Source: Candidatus Nitrosotenuis cloacae
GTDB lineage: Archaea; Thermoproteota; Nitrososphaeria; Nitrososphaerales; Nitrosopumilaceae
Reading direction: 5' to 3'
DNA: 64,000 bases
Assembly (NCBI RefSeq): GCF_026768455.1
Contig: NZ_JAPPVQ010000006.1
Span: forward strand, 1-64,000
The notes below the pieces were generated by a model. The model did no database searches. It was given only the letters and a program-made list of their open reading frames with translations, and was not told the DNA's origin. Positions 48,878 to 56,924 of the stretch are shown here, in pieces. Position 1 is the stretch's first letter; every line of letters begins with the position of its first letter. Both the position numbers and the translations under genes were made by a program.

Positions 48878-50005
48878 CCATTTTCGGATTCGCTCCTGCT
48901 CAAAGATCTCCTTTTCCACCAGATGTTCCGGCGCGGGCTTGTCAAGCCTTGTTATTGGGTTTGGGTCGGCAAACATGTCGACGTATACGTATCCTGCCGT
49001 GTCCCCCATCTCCACAAAACATCCGCCCTTTCCGTCGAATACAGAGTCGGACTTTTCCCTTTTGATCTGTGATATGATGTCACGCGCCACTGCCACCCCC
49101 TGGCCCTCCGCAAATATCCCGGCCTTTGGGACTGCTATTTTTTCTGTTACAAGCATGTTTGTTACGTCGCCTATTGCGTACACATTCTGGAACTGCGTCT
49201 TGCAGTCACGCCTTACCGGTATGAACTGTCCCTGCGGCGCAAAGCCCGCCTCGTGCACAACCTTAGGTGCCTGGTGCGGCGGGACTGCAATCAACAGATC
49301 AAATTGCGCCGAGCTTCCATCCTCAAATTTCAGGCTGCCTTGCTCCACCGAAACGGTCTTGCATGATCCGTGGAACTTGATTCCCTGCGATTCCAGCATG
49401 TCAAGAAGCTGCTTGCTTACGTCAGGCCCCGCAGCCGGCAGTGTGATTGGGCCTACGCTGTAAAAGTCAATTGATACAGAATCGCGTGTTCCCATCTCTC
49501 TTAGCATCGAGTCTATTATCAGTGCTGCCTCGTATGGCGCAGGCGGGCACTTGTACGGCATTCCTGTGATGGCAAACGCGATCTTGCCTGACTTTATTGA
49601 GACAATCCTCTCCCTTATCCTCGGCCCGTGCTCCAGGTCATACAGTATCAGGCCGTTGTCTGACAGTCCTGAAATCTTTTCTGGCGCAAGCTCGACTCCG
49701 AGTGCCACTATCAGATAGTCATATGGGAGCTCTTTTGTCGCAGTCCTTACCAGTTTTTTCTGCGTGTCAATTAATGTGACGGCCTCGTTTACAAAATCAA
49801 TTCCCTTTTTTGCGACGGACTGCAGCGGCCTCTTTGATGTCTCAAACTTTCTTGTGCCCTTTATGATCCACAGTTTTACAAGATCCATCATAAAGTAGTC
49901 CTTTCTGTCTATGATTGTTATATTTACATCAGATGGAAGGTTCGCCCTCAGCTCGTTGGCTGCCGCGAGTCCTCCGAATCCGCCGCCTAAAATTATAATA
50001 TTCAT
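48872..50005 (-). CDS. FAD-dependent NAD(P)/sulfide:quinone oxidoreductase-like protein
   Basis: A 377-residue flavoprotein of the NDH-2/SQR superfamily: FAD-binding GGGFGGLAAANEL at residues 7-19, YDYLIVALGVEL, and YAIGDVTN as the second FAD motif. MPYKCPPAPYEAALIIDSML resembles the Cys-containing loop near the flavin in flavocytochrome c sulfide dehydrogenases and SQRs. The C terminus (GGCFVEMGDTAGYVYVDMFADPNP) also fits that branch. The electron donor (sulfide, NADH or other) cannot be fixed from sequence. Its start overlaps the end of the SDR gene by one base. Confidence 0.8.
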   Translation of the reverse strand: MNIIILGGGFGGLAAANELRANLPSDVNITIIDRKDYFMMDLVKLWIIKGTRKFETSKRPLQSVAKKGIDFVNEAVTLIDTQKKLVRTATKELPYDYLIVALGVELAPEKISGLSDNGLILYDLEHGPRIRERIVSIKSGKIAFAITGMPYKCPPAPYEAALIIDSMLREMGTRDSVSIDFYSVGPITLPAAGPDVSKQLLDMLESQGIKFHGSCKTVSVEQGSLKFEDGSSAQFDLLIAVPPHQAPKVVHEAGFAPQGQFIPVRRDCKTQFQNVYAIGDVTNMLVTEKIAVPKAGIFAEGQGVAVARDIISQIKREKSDSVFDGKGGCFVEMGDTAGYVYVDMFADPNPITRLDKPAPEHLVEKEIFEQERIRKWL

Positions 50006-50745
50006 CAGCGTTCTTGCGTCACGGGTCTTATCAGGATCTCATTTACGTTGACGTGTTCTGGCGACTCCACCGCATACAGTATGGCGTTTGCAATGTCCTC
50101 TGCGCGCAGCGCCTCCATCTTTTTGGTGGACTCGACAAACGCCTTGAGGGAGTCGTCGGTTATTGTATTTGTAAGCTCAGTTGCGACCACGCCCGGCTCG
50201 ACGCATGTCACGCGGATGTTGCCCCGCTGGCTGAACTCCTGCCTCAGCCCCTCGCTAAGTGCCGTAATTGCGTGCTTTGTTGCGCAGTATACGCTTCCTG
50301 CTGGAAACACTATCCTGCCCGCAACGGACGATATGTTGACTATGTGTCCAGACTTTTTTGCCGCCATGTGCGGTATGGCTGCGGCCGTGCAGTACAGCAC
50401 CCCCTTGATGTTTACATCAATCATCTGATCCCACTCGTCCACCTTGCGGTTCTTGAAAAAGCTCAGCGGCATCAGTCCTGCGTTGTTAACCAGAATGTCA
50501 ACTGTCCCCCACTTGTTTACGACTGCGTCCACAAGAGAGTCGCAGTCCGACTTTATTGTAACATCCAGCTTTTGCACCAGCACCTCGCCGCCGCTCTTTG
50601 TAATCTCATTTTTTAGCGCGTCCAGCTTGTCGGTCCTTCTTGCTCCGACTGCGACCTTTGCCCCCGCCTTTGAGAGGGCAATTGCGGTGGCGTACCCGAT
50701 CCCACTTGACGCGCCAGTAATAATTGCAACTTTACCTTTAATCAT
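50005..50745 (-). CDS. Short-chain dehydrogenase/reductase
   Basis: A 246-residue classical SDR: TGASSGIG at residues 10-17, ARRTDKLDAL suggesting NADP preference, VNNAG, catalytic SSVAGRIVFPAG and YCATK. EPGVVATEL and the final NEILIRPVTQ fit the YdfG/serine-dehydrogenase-like branch. It overlaps the flavoprotein gene by one base, so both probably form a redox operon. Confidence 0.88.
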   Translation of the reverse strand: MIKGKVAIITGASSGIGYATAIALSKAGAKVAVGARRTDKLDALKNEITKSGGEVLVQKLDVTIKSDCDSLVDAVVNKWGTVDILVNNAGLMPLSFFKNRKVDEWDQMIDVNIKGVLYCTAAAIPHMAAKKSGHIVNISSVAGRIVFPAGSVYCATKHAITALSEGLRQEFSQRGNIRVTCVEPGVVATELTNTITDDSLKAFVESTKKMEALRAEDIANAILYAVESPEHVNVNEILIRPVTQER

Positions 50746-50825
50746 GATGTGTTGTCGGTTTTCATCGTTTTATATTTTTGTTAGAGTTTGAGAGTTTATT
50801 AGAGAAAAAATTCCAGAATCTGTAA

Positions 50826-51038
50826 TTGAAGAAAGTAAATTGCGCCTACTGCGGAAATGAGACCGACCTCCCGTTTGAGTGCAACTACTGCAAGGACGAG
50901 TTCTGCGCCGAGCACCGGCTGCCAGAGGAGCACAGATGCGTCAAGCTCACGTCAATTAGAGCAAAGAGATTCGGCGAGAAAAAAGTGATCAGAAAGCAAG
51001 AGGGCGGGTTCCTCAAGAGACTGTTCCGGAGAAGCTAG
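50826..51038 (+). CDS. AN1-type zinc-finger protein
   Basis: A 70-residue protein with NCAYCGNETDLPFECNYCKDEFCAEHRLPEEHRC, the Cys/His pattern of an AN1 finger, which in eukaryotes occurs in ubiquitin- and stress-linked proteins. The tail is strongly basic (IRAKRFGEKKVIRKQEGGFLKRLFRRS), suggesting nucleic acid or membrane contact. The start is TTG 50826. It overlaps the convergent membrane-protein gene by 4 bp. Confidence 0.82.
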   Translation: MKKVNCAYCGNETDLPFECNYCKDEFCAEHRLPEEHRCVKLTSIRAKRFGEKKVIRKQEGGFLKRLFRRS

Positions 51039-51310
51039 TAGAGCGATTTTCCAGGCTTTAGCTTTGAGAGGCGCGCCTGGTAGAACAAAGCTATTGCCAG
51101 TGCGACCAGCACAAGCGAGGTGAGCCAGTGCGCCGTAATCAGAGTCACGTACGCTGCTGCAAACCCGAGCATCGTCACACCCTGCGTGAGAAGCTTTACC
51201 CAGTTTGTGAGCTTGACTGCCCTGCTGACAATCTCGATTAGAAAGAGCGCGGCCACCGGGTATATTGTATATAGCAGAAAGTCGATTACGTCCACGTCTA
51301 TGTGCGACAT
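51035..51310 (-). CDS. Small three-helix membrane protein
   Basis: A 91-residue protein with three hydrophobic helices (FLLYTIYPVAALFLIEIV, LLTQGVTMLGFAAAYVTLI, LTSLVLVALAIALFYQA) and a basic C terminus (KLKPGKSL). It lies downstream of the GINS gene on the minus strand with a 33-bp gap. Function unknown. Confidence 0.65.
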   Translation of the reverse strand: MSHIDVDVIDFLLYTIYPVAALFLIEIVSRAVKLTNWVKLLTQGVTMLGFAAAYVTLITAHWLTSLVLVALAIALFYQARLSKLKPGKSLY

Positions 51311-51343
51311 TTGCTTGTCAGTTGCCCAAAGTTGGTATAACTG

Positions 51344-51901
51344 TTATTCTTCGAGGTGAATCTTTACTGTAATGTTTTTTGCGATTAGCGCCTGTGCGTT
51401 TTCGTTTGGTAGCGTGGCAATGTCCTCTGCCTTGAACGGGCCGTACTTTGTATAGTCGGCCCCCACAAACTGATCAAAGTCCTTTAGGAATCTGACAGTT
51501 ATCGGCTTTGTCTTGTGCTTTTTTGCCACCGACTCGAGGAGCTTTGTTCTCCCGTTCAGCGTGGCAGACAGAATCATCTCCTTGCGCTCCAGCAGTTCCT
51601 GCTGCGACTCTAGGACGAACTTTTCCTCGTCCAGCAGGTTGGTAAGCTCAGGCCCCTCCTGGCTTACGACCTTGTCTATTCTGGTCTTCAGTAGCAGCGT
51701 GGCAATCTGGGTTATCAGCTCAACCAGTCTGTTCTTTATCTTGCTCTCGATTCCGTCGTACGACTCGCTCTTTAGCCTGCCGAGGTATTCTGAGAGGGAT
51801 CGGTAAAAGCTCGGGTCTATCTCCTGTACCTGATCGTTTTCTATCTCCCGGACCAGAACCGAGTACAGCGAGTTCAGATCAATGTTCCTTGTTTCAGACA
51901 T
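51344..51901 (-). CDS. GINS complex subunit (Gins15/Gins51 type)
   Basis: A 185-residue subunit of the GINS replication complex, which joins Cdc45/RecJ and MCM in the replicative helicase. The N-terminal A-domain is helical (DLNSLYSVLVREIENDQVQEIDPSFYRSLSEYLGRL). The short C-terminal B-domain VRFLKDFDQFVGADYTKYGPFKAEDIATLPNENAQALIAKNIT is the clearest signature. I place the start at ATG 51901; the longer open frame overlaps the divergent glnA promoter. Relevant replication neighbours are DP2 and the origin in the same window. Confidence 0.85.
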   Translation of the reverse strand: MSETRNIDLNSLYSVLVREIENDQVQEIDPSFYRSLSEYLGRLKSESYDGIESKIKNRLVELITQIATLLLKTRIDKVVSQEGPELTNLLDEEKFVLESQQELLERKEMILSATLNGRTKLLESVAKKHKTKPITVRFLKDFDQFVGADYTKYGPFKAEDIATLPNENAQALIAKNITVKIHLEE

Positions 51902-52015
51902 GGTCACTGCTTCCTCGTTCCGTTTGTTGATTGATAACCTTTCACTCCCAGTTCGTACCCTTTGGTGAATATTAATCCTTAAATGCGAGGGTTTTTCGTC
52001 TAACCATGAAGGACA

Positions 52016-53476
52016 TTGCCATATAAGGTAATTCACGGCGAAACTACACAGATCAAATATTCCGCAGATGAGATCTTTGCAAAAATAAAACACGAAAATA
52101 TCAGATTTATCGATTTACAGTTTTCAAGCCTCGTTGGCAGGTACCACCACACCACGATATCTGCCGCAACGTTTACTCCGGATCAGATGAAGGACGGACT
52201 GCCAAAGCTTGACGGCTCCTCCATTGTCGGATTCACAAGCGTTGACGATTCCGACCTGATCCTAAAGCCGGACCCGAACACGTTTGCGGTAATTCCGTGG
52301 GTCACAGAGAAAAAGACGGCCCGACTGATCTGTGATATTCACTGGGGCCGCGGACGCGGCAGGCTTGAGCGCGATCCAAGGGGGATTGCGCAAAAGGCAG
52401 AGGAGTACCTCAAGACGCAGGGATTTGATTTCAGCTACTGGGGGCCGGAGGTAGAGTTTTTCGTATTCGACAAGGTGCACTGGGACGTGCTTACCCCGTA
52501 CAAGGGCCAGTCCTATTCCATAGAGTCAAAGGAGGCGCCGTGGAGCCAGGAGGGAACGGGATACCCGATGGGACTGCAGGAAGGATACTATCCCAGCACG
52601 CCGTCCGACACTCTGACCGAGTTCAGAAACGAGTGCGTCGACATGCTAAACGAGCACTTTGGAATTCTCTGTGACAACCACCACCACGAGGTTGCAACCG
52701 CGGGCCAGTGTGAAATTGATATCAAATATGACTATCTTACAAACGCAGCAGATGGAGCTCAGACATACAAGTATGTCGTAAAGAACATCGCGCAAAAGTT
52801 CGGCAAGGTGGCAACGATGATGCCAAAGCCGATCTCCATGGACGCAGGATCCGGCATGCACACAAACGTCAGCCTGTGGAAGGACTCAAAGAACGCGTTC
52901 TACGACAAGGACTCCAAAGACGAGATAAGCCAAGTGGGCAGATACTTTTGCGGCGGCATCCTAAGCCACGCAAGGGCGTTGTGCGCAATCACAAACCCGA
53001 CGACAAACTCGTACCACAGGTTGGTACCAGGATACGAGGCACCAGTCTACATCGCGTGGAGCCCAAGCAACAGATCGGCTGCAATCAGAGTGCCGGAGCA
53101 CTTTAGGGGCGAGAAATATTCCTACCTGAAGAGATTCGAGTACAGGGCGCCGGACCCGTCATCCAACCCATACCTTGTGTTTGCCGCAGTGCTTGCAGCA
53201 GGCCTTGACGGAATAAAGAAAAAGACGGACCCAGGCGACCCGGTGCTGGAGAACATCTACCACATGACAAAGGAGGAGCGCGTAAAGCACGGAATCAAGA
53301 CGGTGCCTGCGACACTTGGCGAGGCACTTGATGAGCTAGAGTCTGACAGGAAGTTCCTCAATCCCATTTTCTCAAACGACGTGATAGATAAGATAGTAGA
53401 GATTGGAAGAAAGGACCACCGCGAGATCTCAATTAGACCTCACCCGCACGAGTTCTATCTCTACTTTGATGTCTAG
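52016..53476 (+). CDS. glnA: Glutamine synthetase, type I
   Basis: Assimilates ammonia into glutamine. Motifs: FSYWGPEVEFFVFD (metal ligands), HHEVATAGQCEIDIKYD, PKPISMDAGSGMHTNVSLW, NPTTNSYHRLVPGYEAPVYIAWSPSNRSAAIRVP and REISIRPHPHEFYLYFDV. Length of 486 residues is typical of archaeal GlnA. No NLYDLP adenylylation motif is seen near residue 400. The start is TTG 52016; a tiny ATG frame (52006-52026) overlaps it. CCTTAAATG about 25 bp before that ATG is a likely TATA box. Divergent from GINS. Confidence 0.95.
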   Translation: MPYKVIHGETTQIKYSADEIFAKIKHENIRFIDLQFSSLVGRYHHTTISAATFTPDQMKDGLPKLDGSSIVGFTSVDDSDLILKPDPNTFAVIPWVTEKKTARLICDIHWGRGRGRLERDPRGIAQKAEEYLKTQGFDFSYWGPEVEFFVFDKVHWDVLTPYKGQSYSIESKEAPWSQEGTGYPMGLQEGYYPSTPSDTLTEFRNECVDMLNEHFGILCDNHHHEVATAGQCEIDIKYDYLTNAADGAQTYKYVVKNIAQKFGKVATMMPKPISMDAGSGMHTNVSLWKDSKNAFYDKDSKDEISQVGRYFCGGILSHARALCAITNPTTNSYHRLVPGYEAPVYIAWSPSNRSAAIRVPEHFRGEKYSYLKRFEYRAPDPSSNPYLVFAAVLAAGLDGIKKKTDPGDPVLENIYHMTKEERVKHGIKTVPATLGEALDELESDRKFLNPIFSNDVIDKIVEIGRKDHREISIRPHPHEFYLYFDV

Positions 53477-53757
53477 GCCAGCGGTCTGCCCGTAAGCTGG
53501 AATATGTAGAACAGCGATATTGCCATCAGCCCAAGCCCTATGCCAAGGTAAAAGCCGCGCTTTTTGTCAGATGTGGACGCCTTGTACACCAGTATGGCAC
53601 CTGCAAGCCCCACAAAGAGGACTATGATTCCCATTATGACAAAGTCGATCGTGCCGCCTTGGATGAACGGGTAGAACAGGCCGGAAAGTAGTGCAAAGAA
53701 CGCACCCAAGTAACCGTACTTGACGCCGGTAATTATCTTGGTTGCGCCGCTCAACAA
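53473..53757 (-). CDS. Small membrane protein
   Basis: A 94-residue protein with three hydrophobic helices (YGYLGAFFALLSGLFYPFI, FVIMGIIVLFVGLAGAILVY, FYLGIGLGLMAISLFYIFQL). I place the start at TTG 53757 because CGTTTATTTG lies about 26 bp upstream (leaderless); the second TTG at 53754 is equally possible. It converges on glnA with a 4-bp overlap. Function unknown. Confidence 0.65.
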   Translation of the reverse strand: MLSGATKIITGVKYGYLGAFFALLSGLFYPFIQGGTIDFVIMGIIVLFVGLAGAILVYKASTSDKKRGFYLGIGLGLMAISLFYIFQLTGRPLA

Positions 53758-53809
53758 ATCTGGTAAAATAGAATTAGCAAATAAACGTTTGATGGAGTTT
53801 GTGGTCCTA

Positions 53810-55513
53810 TCACATCTCGCCCATTCCGCCCATATCCATTCCACCCATGCCTCCCATGCCAGGCATTCCCATGCCGCCCATGCCTCCCATATCAGGCATT
53901 CCTCCTCCCGGCATTGGTGGTCCAGATTTGGCGATTGCGATTACGTCGTCTATTCTTAGAATCATGCAGGCAGCCTCAGTTGCCGCAGTGACTATCTGGT
54001 TCTTTACTGCGAGCGGCTCGATGATGTCGCCGGTCTTCATGTTGCCTACCTTGGCCTTCATGACGTCGATTCCAGTCCACTTTTCTCCCTTTTGCTGCTT
54101 TGATCTCAACGTGGTAAGTGTGTCAATTGGGTCCATTCCGGCGTTTTCCGAGAGCGTCAGAGGAATCTCCTCAAGCGAGTCTGCGAATTTTTCCACCGCA
54201 AGCTGCTCACGTCCCTCAAGTGACTTTGCCCAGTGTCGAAGCTTTGTTGCGCAGTATGTCTCCGGCGCTCCGCCTCCTGCAACAATTGAAGGGTTTACCA
54301 TTACGTCCTTTACCACCATGACTGCGTCGTGGACCGATCTCTCCACCTCGTCTACAACTCTCTGGGATCCTCCCCTCAACAGCAGGGTCACTGCCTTTGG
54401 ATTCTTGCATCCCTCGATGAAGACCCATCTGTCCTCTTCGATCTTTCTTTCCTCGACAAGTTGCGCTATACCAAGATCCTTCTCAAATAGGTCGTCAAGG
54501 TTGGTGACGATTCTTGCGCCAGTTGCCTTTGCAAGCTTGGCCATGTCGCTTTCCTTTACGCGCCTTACCGCCAGAATGCCTGCTCGTGCCAGGTAGTGCT
54601 GCGCCATGTCGTCGATTCCTTTCTGACACAGCAGTACGCTTGCGCCAGATGCGATGACCTTGTCTACCATGTTTTTGAGCATTCTGTTCTCCTCGTCCAG
54701 AAACGTCTTCATCTGTTGTGGGTTTGAGATGTTTATCTTTGCGTCAAACTCGGTCTTGTCAATCTCTAGTGCCGTGTTGATTAGTGCTATCTTTGCCTCT
54801 GTGATCTTTTTTGGCATTCCACTGTGGACCACCTCCTTGTCAAGGACTATTCCCTCGACCAGTGTCGAGTCCTTCATGGAGCCGCCTGCCTTTTTCTCTA
54901 CCTTTACGTCGTCCTGGTCCACTACGAACTTGGTGCCCTCTTTTTCTGCGACTGCGACCACCGCCCGGACAACAAGATCTGCTAGGTGATCAGAGTCCTT
55001 TCGGACAAGCTTTGTCTGCATGGATGTTCTGGCAATCTTTGCAAGGATGTGCTTGTCGTTTGCCGTTACCTCCTCTGCGATTTCCTTTAAAAATTGTAAT
55101 ACCTTTCTTTGCGCTTTTCTATATCCGTCCACGATTATTGTCGGGTGGACATCCTGGTTGATCAGCGACTCGGCGTTCTTCAGCAGTGCTCCTGCCAAGA
55201 CCACTGCGGATGTTGTTCCGTCTCCGACCTCGCTGTCGGTCGTCTTGGATATCTCCACTAGCATCTTTGCTGCCGGGTGCTGGACGTCTATTTCTTTTAG
55301 AATGGTTGCGCCGTCGTTTGTTATTGTGACATCCCCAAGTGAGTCCACCAGCATCTTGTCCATTCCTCTTGGTCCAAGGCTGCTGTGAACTACCTCGGCG
55401 ATTATTTTTGCTGCCGCGATATTATTTCTCTGGGCTTCTCGACCCTTGCTTTCGGTCGCGCCCTCTTTTAGTAGAATTACTGGTAAATTGCCCTTTGGTA
55501 TCTGTGCGCTCAT
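53810..55513 (-). CDS. Thermosome (group II chaperonin) subunit
   Basis: A 567-residue subunit of the archaeal chaperonin. Signatures: RGMDKMLVDSLGDVTITNDGATILKEI, the ATP-site DSEVGDGTTSAVVLAGALL, the apical helical protrusion around 245-270, GGGAPE and a C-terminal Gly-Met repeat tail (MGGMGGMGMPGMGG) typical of thermosomes. A strong BRE/TATA (TATAAAAG at forward 55536-55543) sits about 25 bp before the start, implying high, nearly leaderless expression. Confidence 0.97.
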   Translation of the reverse strand: MSAQIPKGNLPVILLKEGATESKGREAQRNNIAAAKIIAEVVHSSLGPRGMDKMLVDSLGDVTITNDGATILKEIDVQHPAAKMLVEISKTTDSEVGDGTTSAVVLAGALLKNAESLINQDVHPTIIVDGYRKAQRKVLQFLKEIAEEVTANDKHILAKIARTSMQTKLVRKDSDHLADLVVRAVVAVAEKEGTKFVVDQDDVKVEKKAGGSMKDSTLVEGIVLDKEVVHSGMPKKITEAKIALINTALEIDKTEFDAKINISNPQQMKTFLDEENRMLKNMVDKVIASGASVLLCQKGIDDMAQHYLARAGILAVRRVKESDMAKLAKATGARIVTNLDDLFEKDLGIAQLVEERKIEEDRWVFIEGCKNPKAVTLLLRGGSQRVVDEVERSVHDAVMVVKDVMVNPSIVAGGGAPETYCATKLRHWAKSLEGREQLAVEKFADSLEEIPLTLSENAGMDPIDTLTTLRSKQQKGEKWTGIDVMKAKVGNMKTGDIIEPLAVKNQIVTAATEAACMILRIDDVIAIAKSGPPMPGGGMPDMGGMGGMGMPGMGGMGGMDMGGMGEM

Positions 55514-55535
55514 CGCTAAAAATCTCGTTTTTCCC

Positions 55536-55543
55536 CTTTTATA
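55536..55543 (-). promoter_or_regulatory. Strong TATA box of the thermosome gene
   Basis: On the minus strand AAAGTATAAAAGGGG gives a near-consensus archaeal TATA box about 25 bp before the thermosome ATG. It is the strongest promoter-like motif I saw in the window. Confidence 0.7.
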
Positions 55544-55601
55544 CTTTGCAGATCAGCGGAATAATCGCTGTTTTTAAATTGGGAAATACAGGTGCAGATC
55601 C

Positions 55602-56924
55602 ATGAGCAAGTCTGCATACAAGGAATCCTACAAAAAAATCCTGGCAGACCTGCAAGTACACAACAAGTGGTTTGAGAACTCTATTCCCCTAATAGCAAGC
55701 GAGAATGTGCCAAGTCCTGCAGTAAAGGAGGCCCTTTTGTCCGACTTTGGAAACCGTTATGCGGAGGGATGGCCAGGCGAGCGCGTCTACGCAGGCTGCA
55801 TCTACATCGACAAAGTCGAGATCCAGTGCATGAACTTGGCAAAGAAGCTCTACAAGGCGGAGTTTGCGGACGTAAGGCCGATTTCAGGCGTTGTTGCCAA
55901 TCTAGCAATTTACTCAGCATTTACAAATCCTGGAGACGTGATGATCGCCCCCTCTATTCCGGCAGGCGGCCACATCTCGCATGGAAAGAAGGAACATTCT
56001 GGAACCGCCGGCCTCGTCCACGGACTGGACGTCGAGTTCTATCCGTTTGACGCAGACGAGATGACAATCGACGTTGACAAGACAAAGCAAAAGGTCGAGG
56101 AGCTGAAAAAGGCAAACAGGTTGCCCAAGATGGCAATGTTTGGCGGCTCGCTCTTTTTGTTCCCCCACCCAGTAAAGGAGCTGTCAGATTTTCTAAAAGG
56201 CCACAACATGCACATTAACTATGACGCTGCACACGTTGCAGGTCTTATTGCAGGCGGTCAGTTCCAAGATCCCCTAAGGGAGGGAGCTGACACCATGACG
56301 ATGAGCACCCACAAGACGCTGTTTGGCCCGCAGGGCGGACTGGTGCTTGGATTTGAAAAGCACGGCGAGGCAATCAAAAAGGCAACATTCCCAGGACTCA
56401 CAAGCAGCCACCACATCCACCACATGGCTGCAAAGGCAATCACGTTTGCAGAGGCACTAGAATTTGGAAAGGATTACGCAAAGCAGGTGATCAAAAACGC
56501 AAAGGCGCTTGCAGTGGCGCTCAGCGACTCTGGATTCAAGGTGCTGGGAGAAAGGCGAGGGTTCACGCAGTCCCACCAGATCGCAGTAAACGTCCTGGAC
56601 TATTCCGACGGCGGAAAGGTCGAGGCGGACATGGAAAAGGCAAACATCATAGTAAACAGGCAGCTCATCCCAGGCGACATCAAGGCCGGAAGAAACTACT
56701 TCCATCCGGGAGGAATCAGGCTTGGCGTCTCCGAGATAACCAGGCTTGGCATGAAGGAATCGGAGATGAGGGAGATTGCCGGATTCATCAAGAATGTGGT
56801 AATTGACAAAAAGGATCCAAAGAAGCTTGCCGCAAAGGTCAAGGTGTTCCGAAAGGACTACCAGAAGGTAAAGTACTGCTGGGACAACAAGCTTGGCGCC
56901 TACGAGTACGTAAAACTGCGGTAA
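55602..56924 (+). CDS. glyA: Serine hydroxymethyltransferase
   Basis: Interconverts serine and glycine with a folate-type C1 carrier, PLP-dependent. Motifs: ENVPSPAVKEALLSDFGNRYAEGWPGERVYAG, the PLP-lysine in MSTHKTLFGPQGG, and HPGGIRLGVSEITRLGMKE near the C terminus. 440 residues. A TTTTTAAATTG TATA-like box is about 28 bp upstream. It ends exactly one base before the convergent DP2 stop. Confidence 0.96.
   Translation: MSKSAYKESYKKILADLQVHNKWFENSIPLIASENVPSPAVKEALLSDFGNRYAEGWPGERVYAGCIYIDKVEIQCMNLAKKLYKAEFADVRPISGVVANLAIYSAFTNPGDVMIAPSIPAGGHISHGKKEHSGTAGLVHGLDVEFYPFDADEMTIDVDKTKQKVEELKKANRLPKMAMFGGSLFLFPHPVKELSDFLKGHNMHINYDAAHVAGLIAGGQFQDPLREGADTMTMSTHKTLFGPQGGLVLGFEKHGEAIKKATFPGLTSSHHIHHMAAKAITFAEALEFGKDYAKQVIKNAKALAVALSDSGFKVLGERRGFTQSHQIAVNVLDYSDGGKVEADMEKANIIVNRQLIPGDIKAGRNYFHPGGIRLGVSEITRLGMKESEMREIAGFIKNVVIDKKDPKKLAAKVKVFRKDYQKVKYCWDNKLGAYEYVKLR

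Noticed and set aside
51902-52093. N-terminal extension of the GINS subunit
   Set aside because: It would run through the glnA promoter and start codon and has no similarity to the family; ATG 51901 fits the domain.
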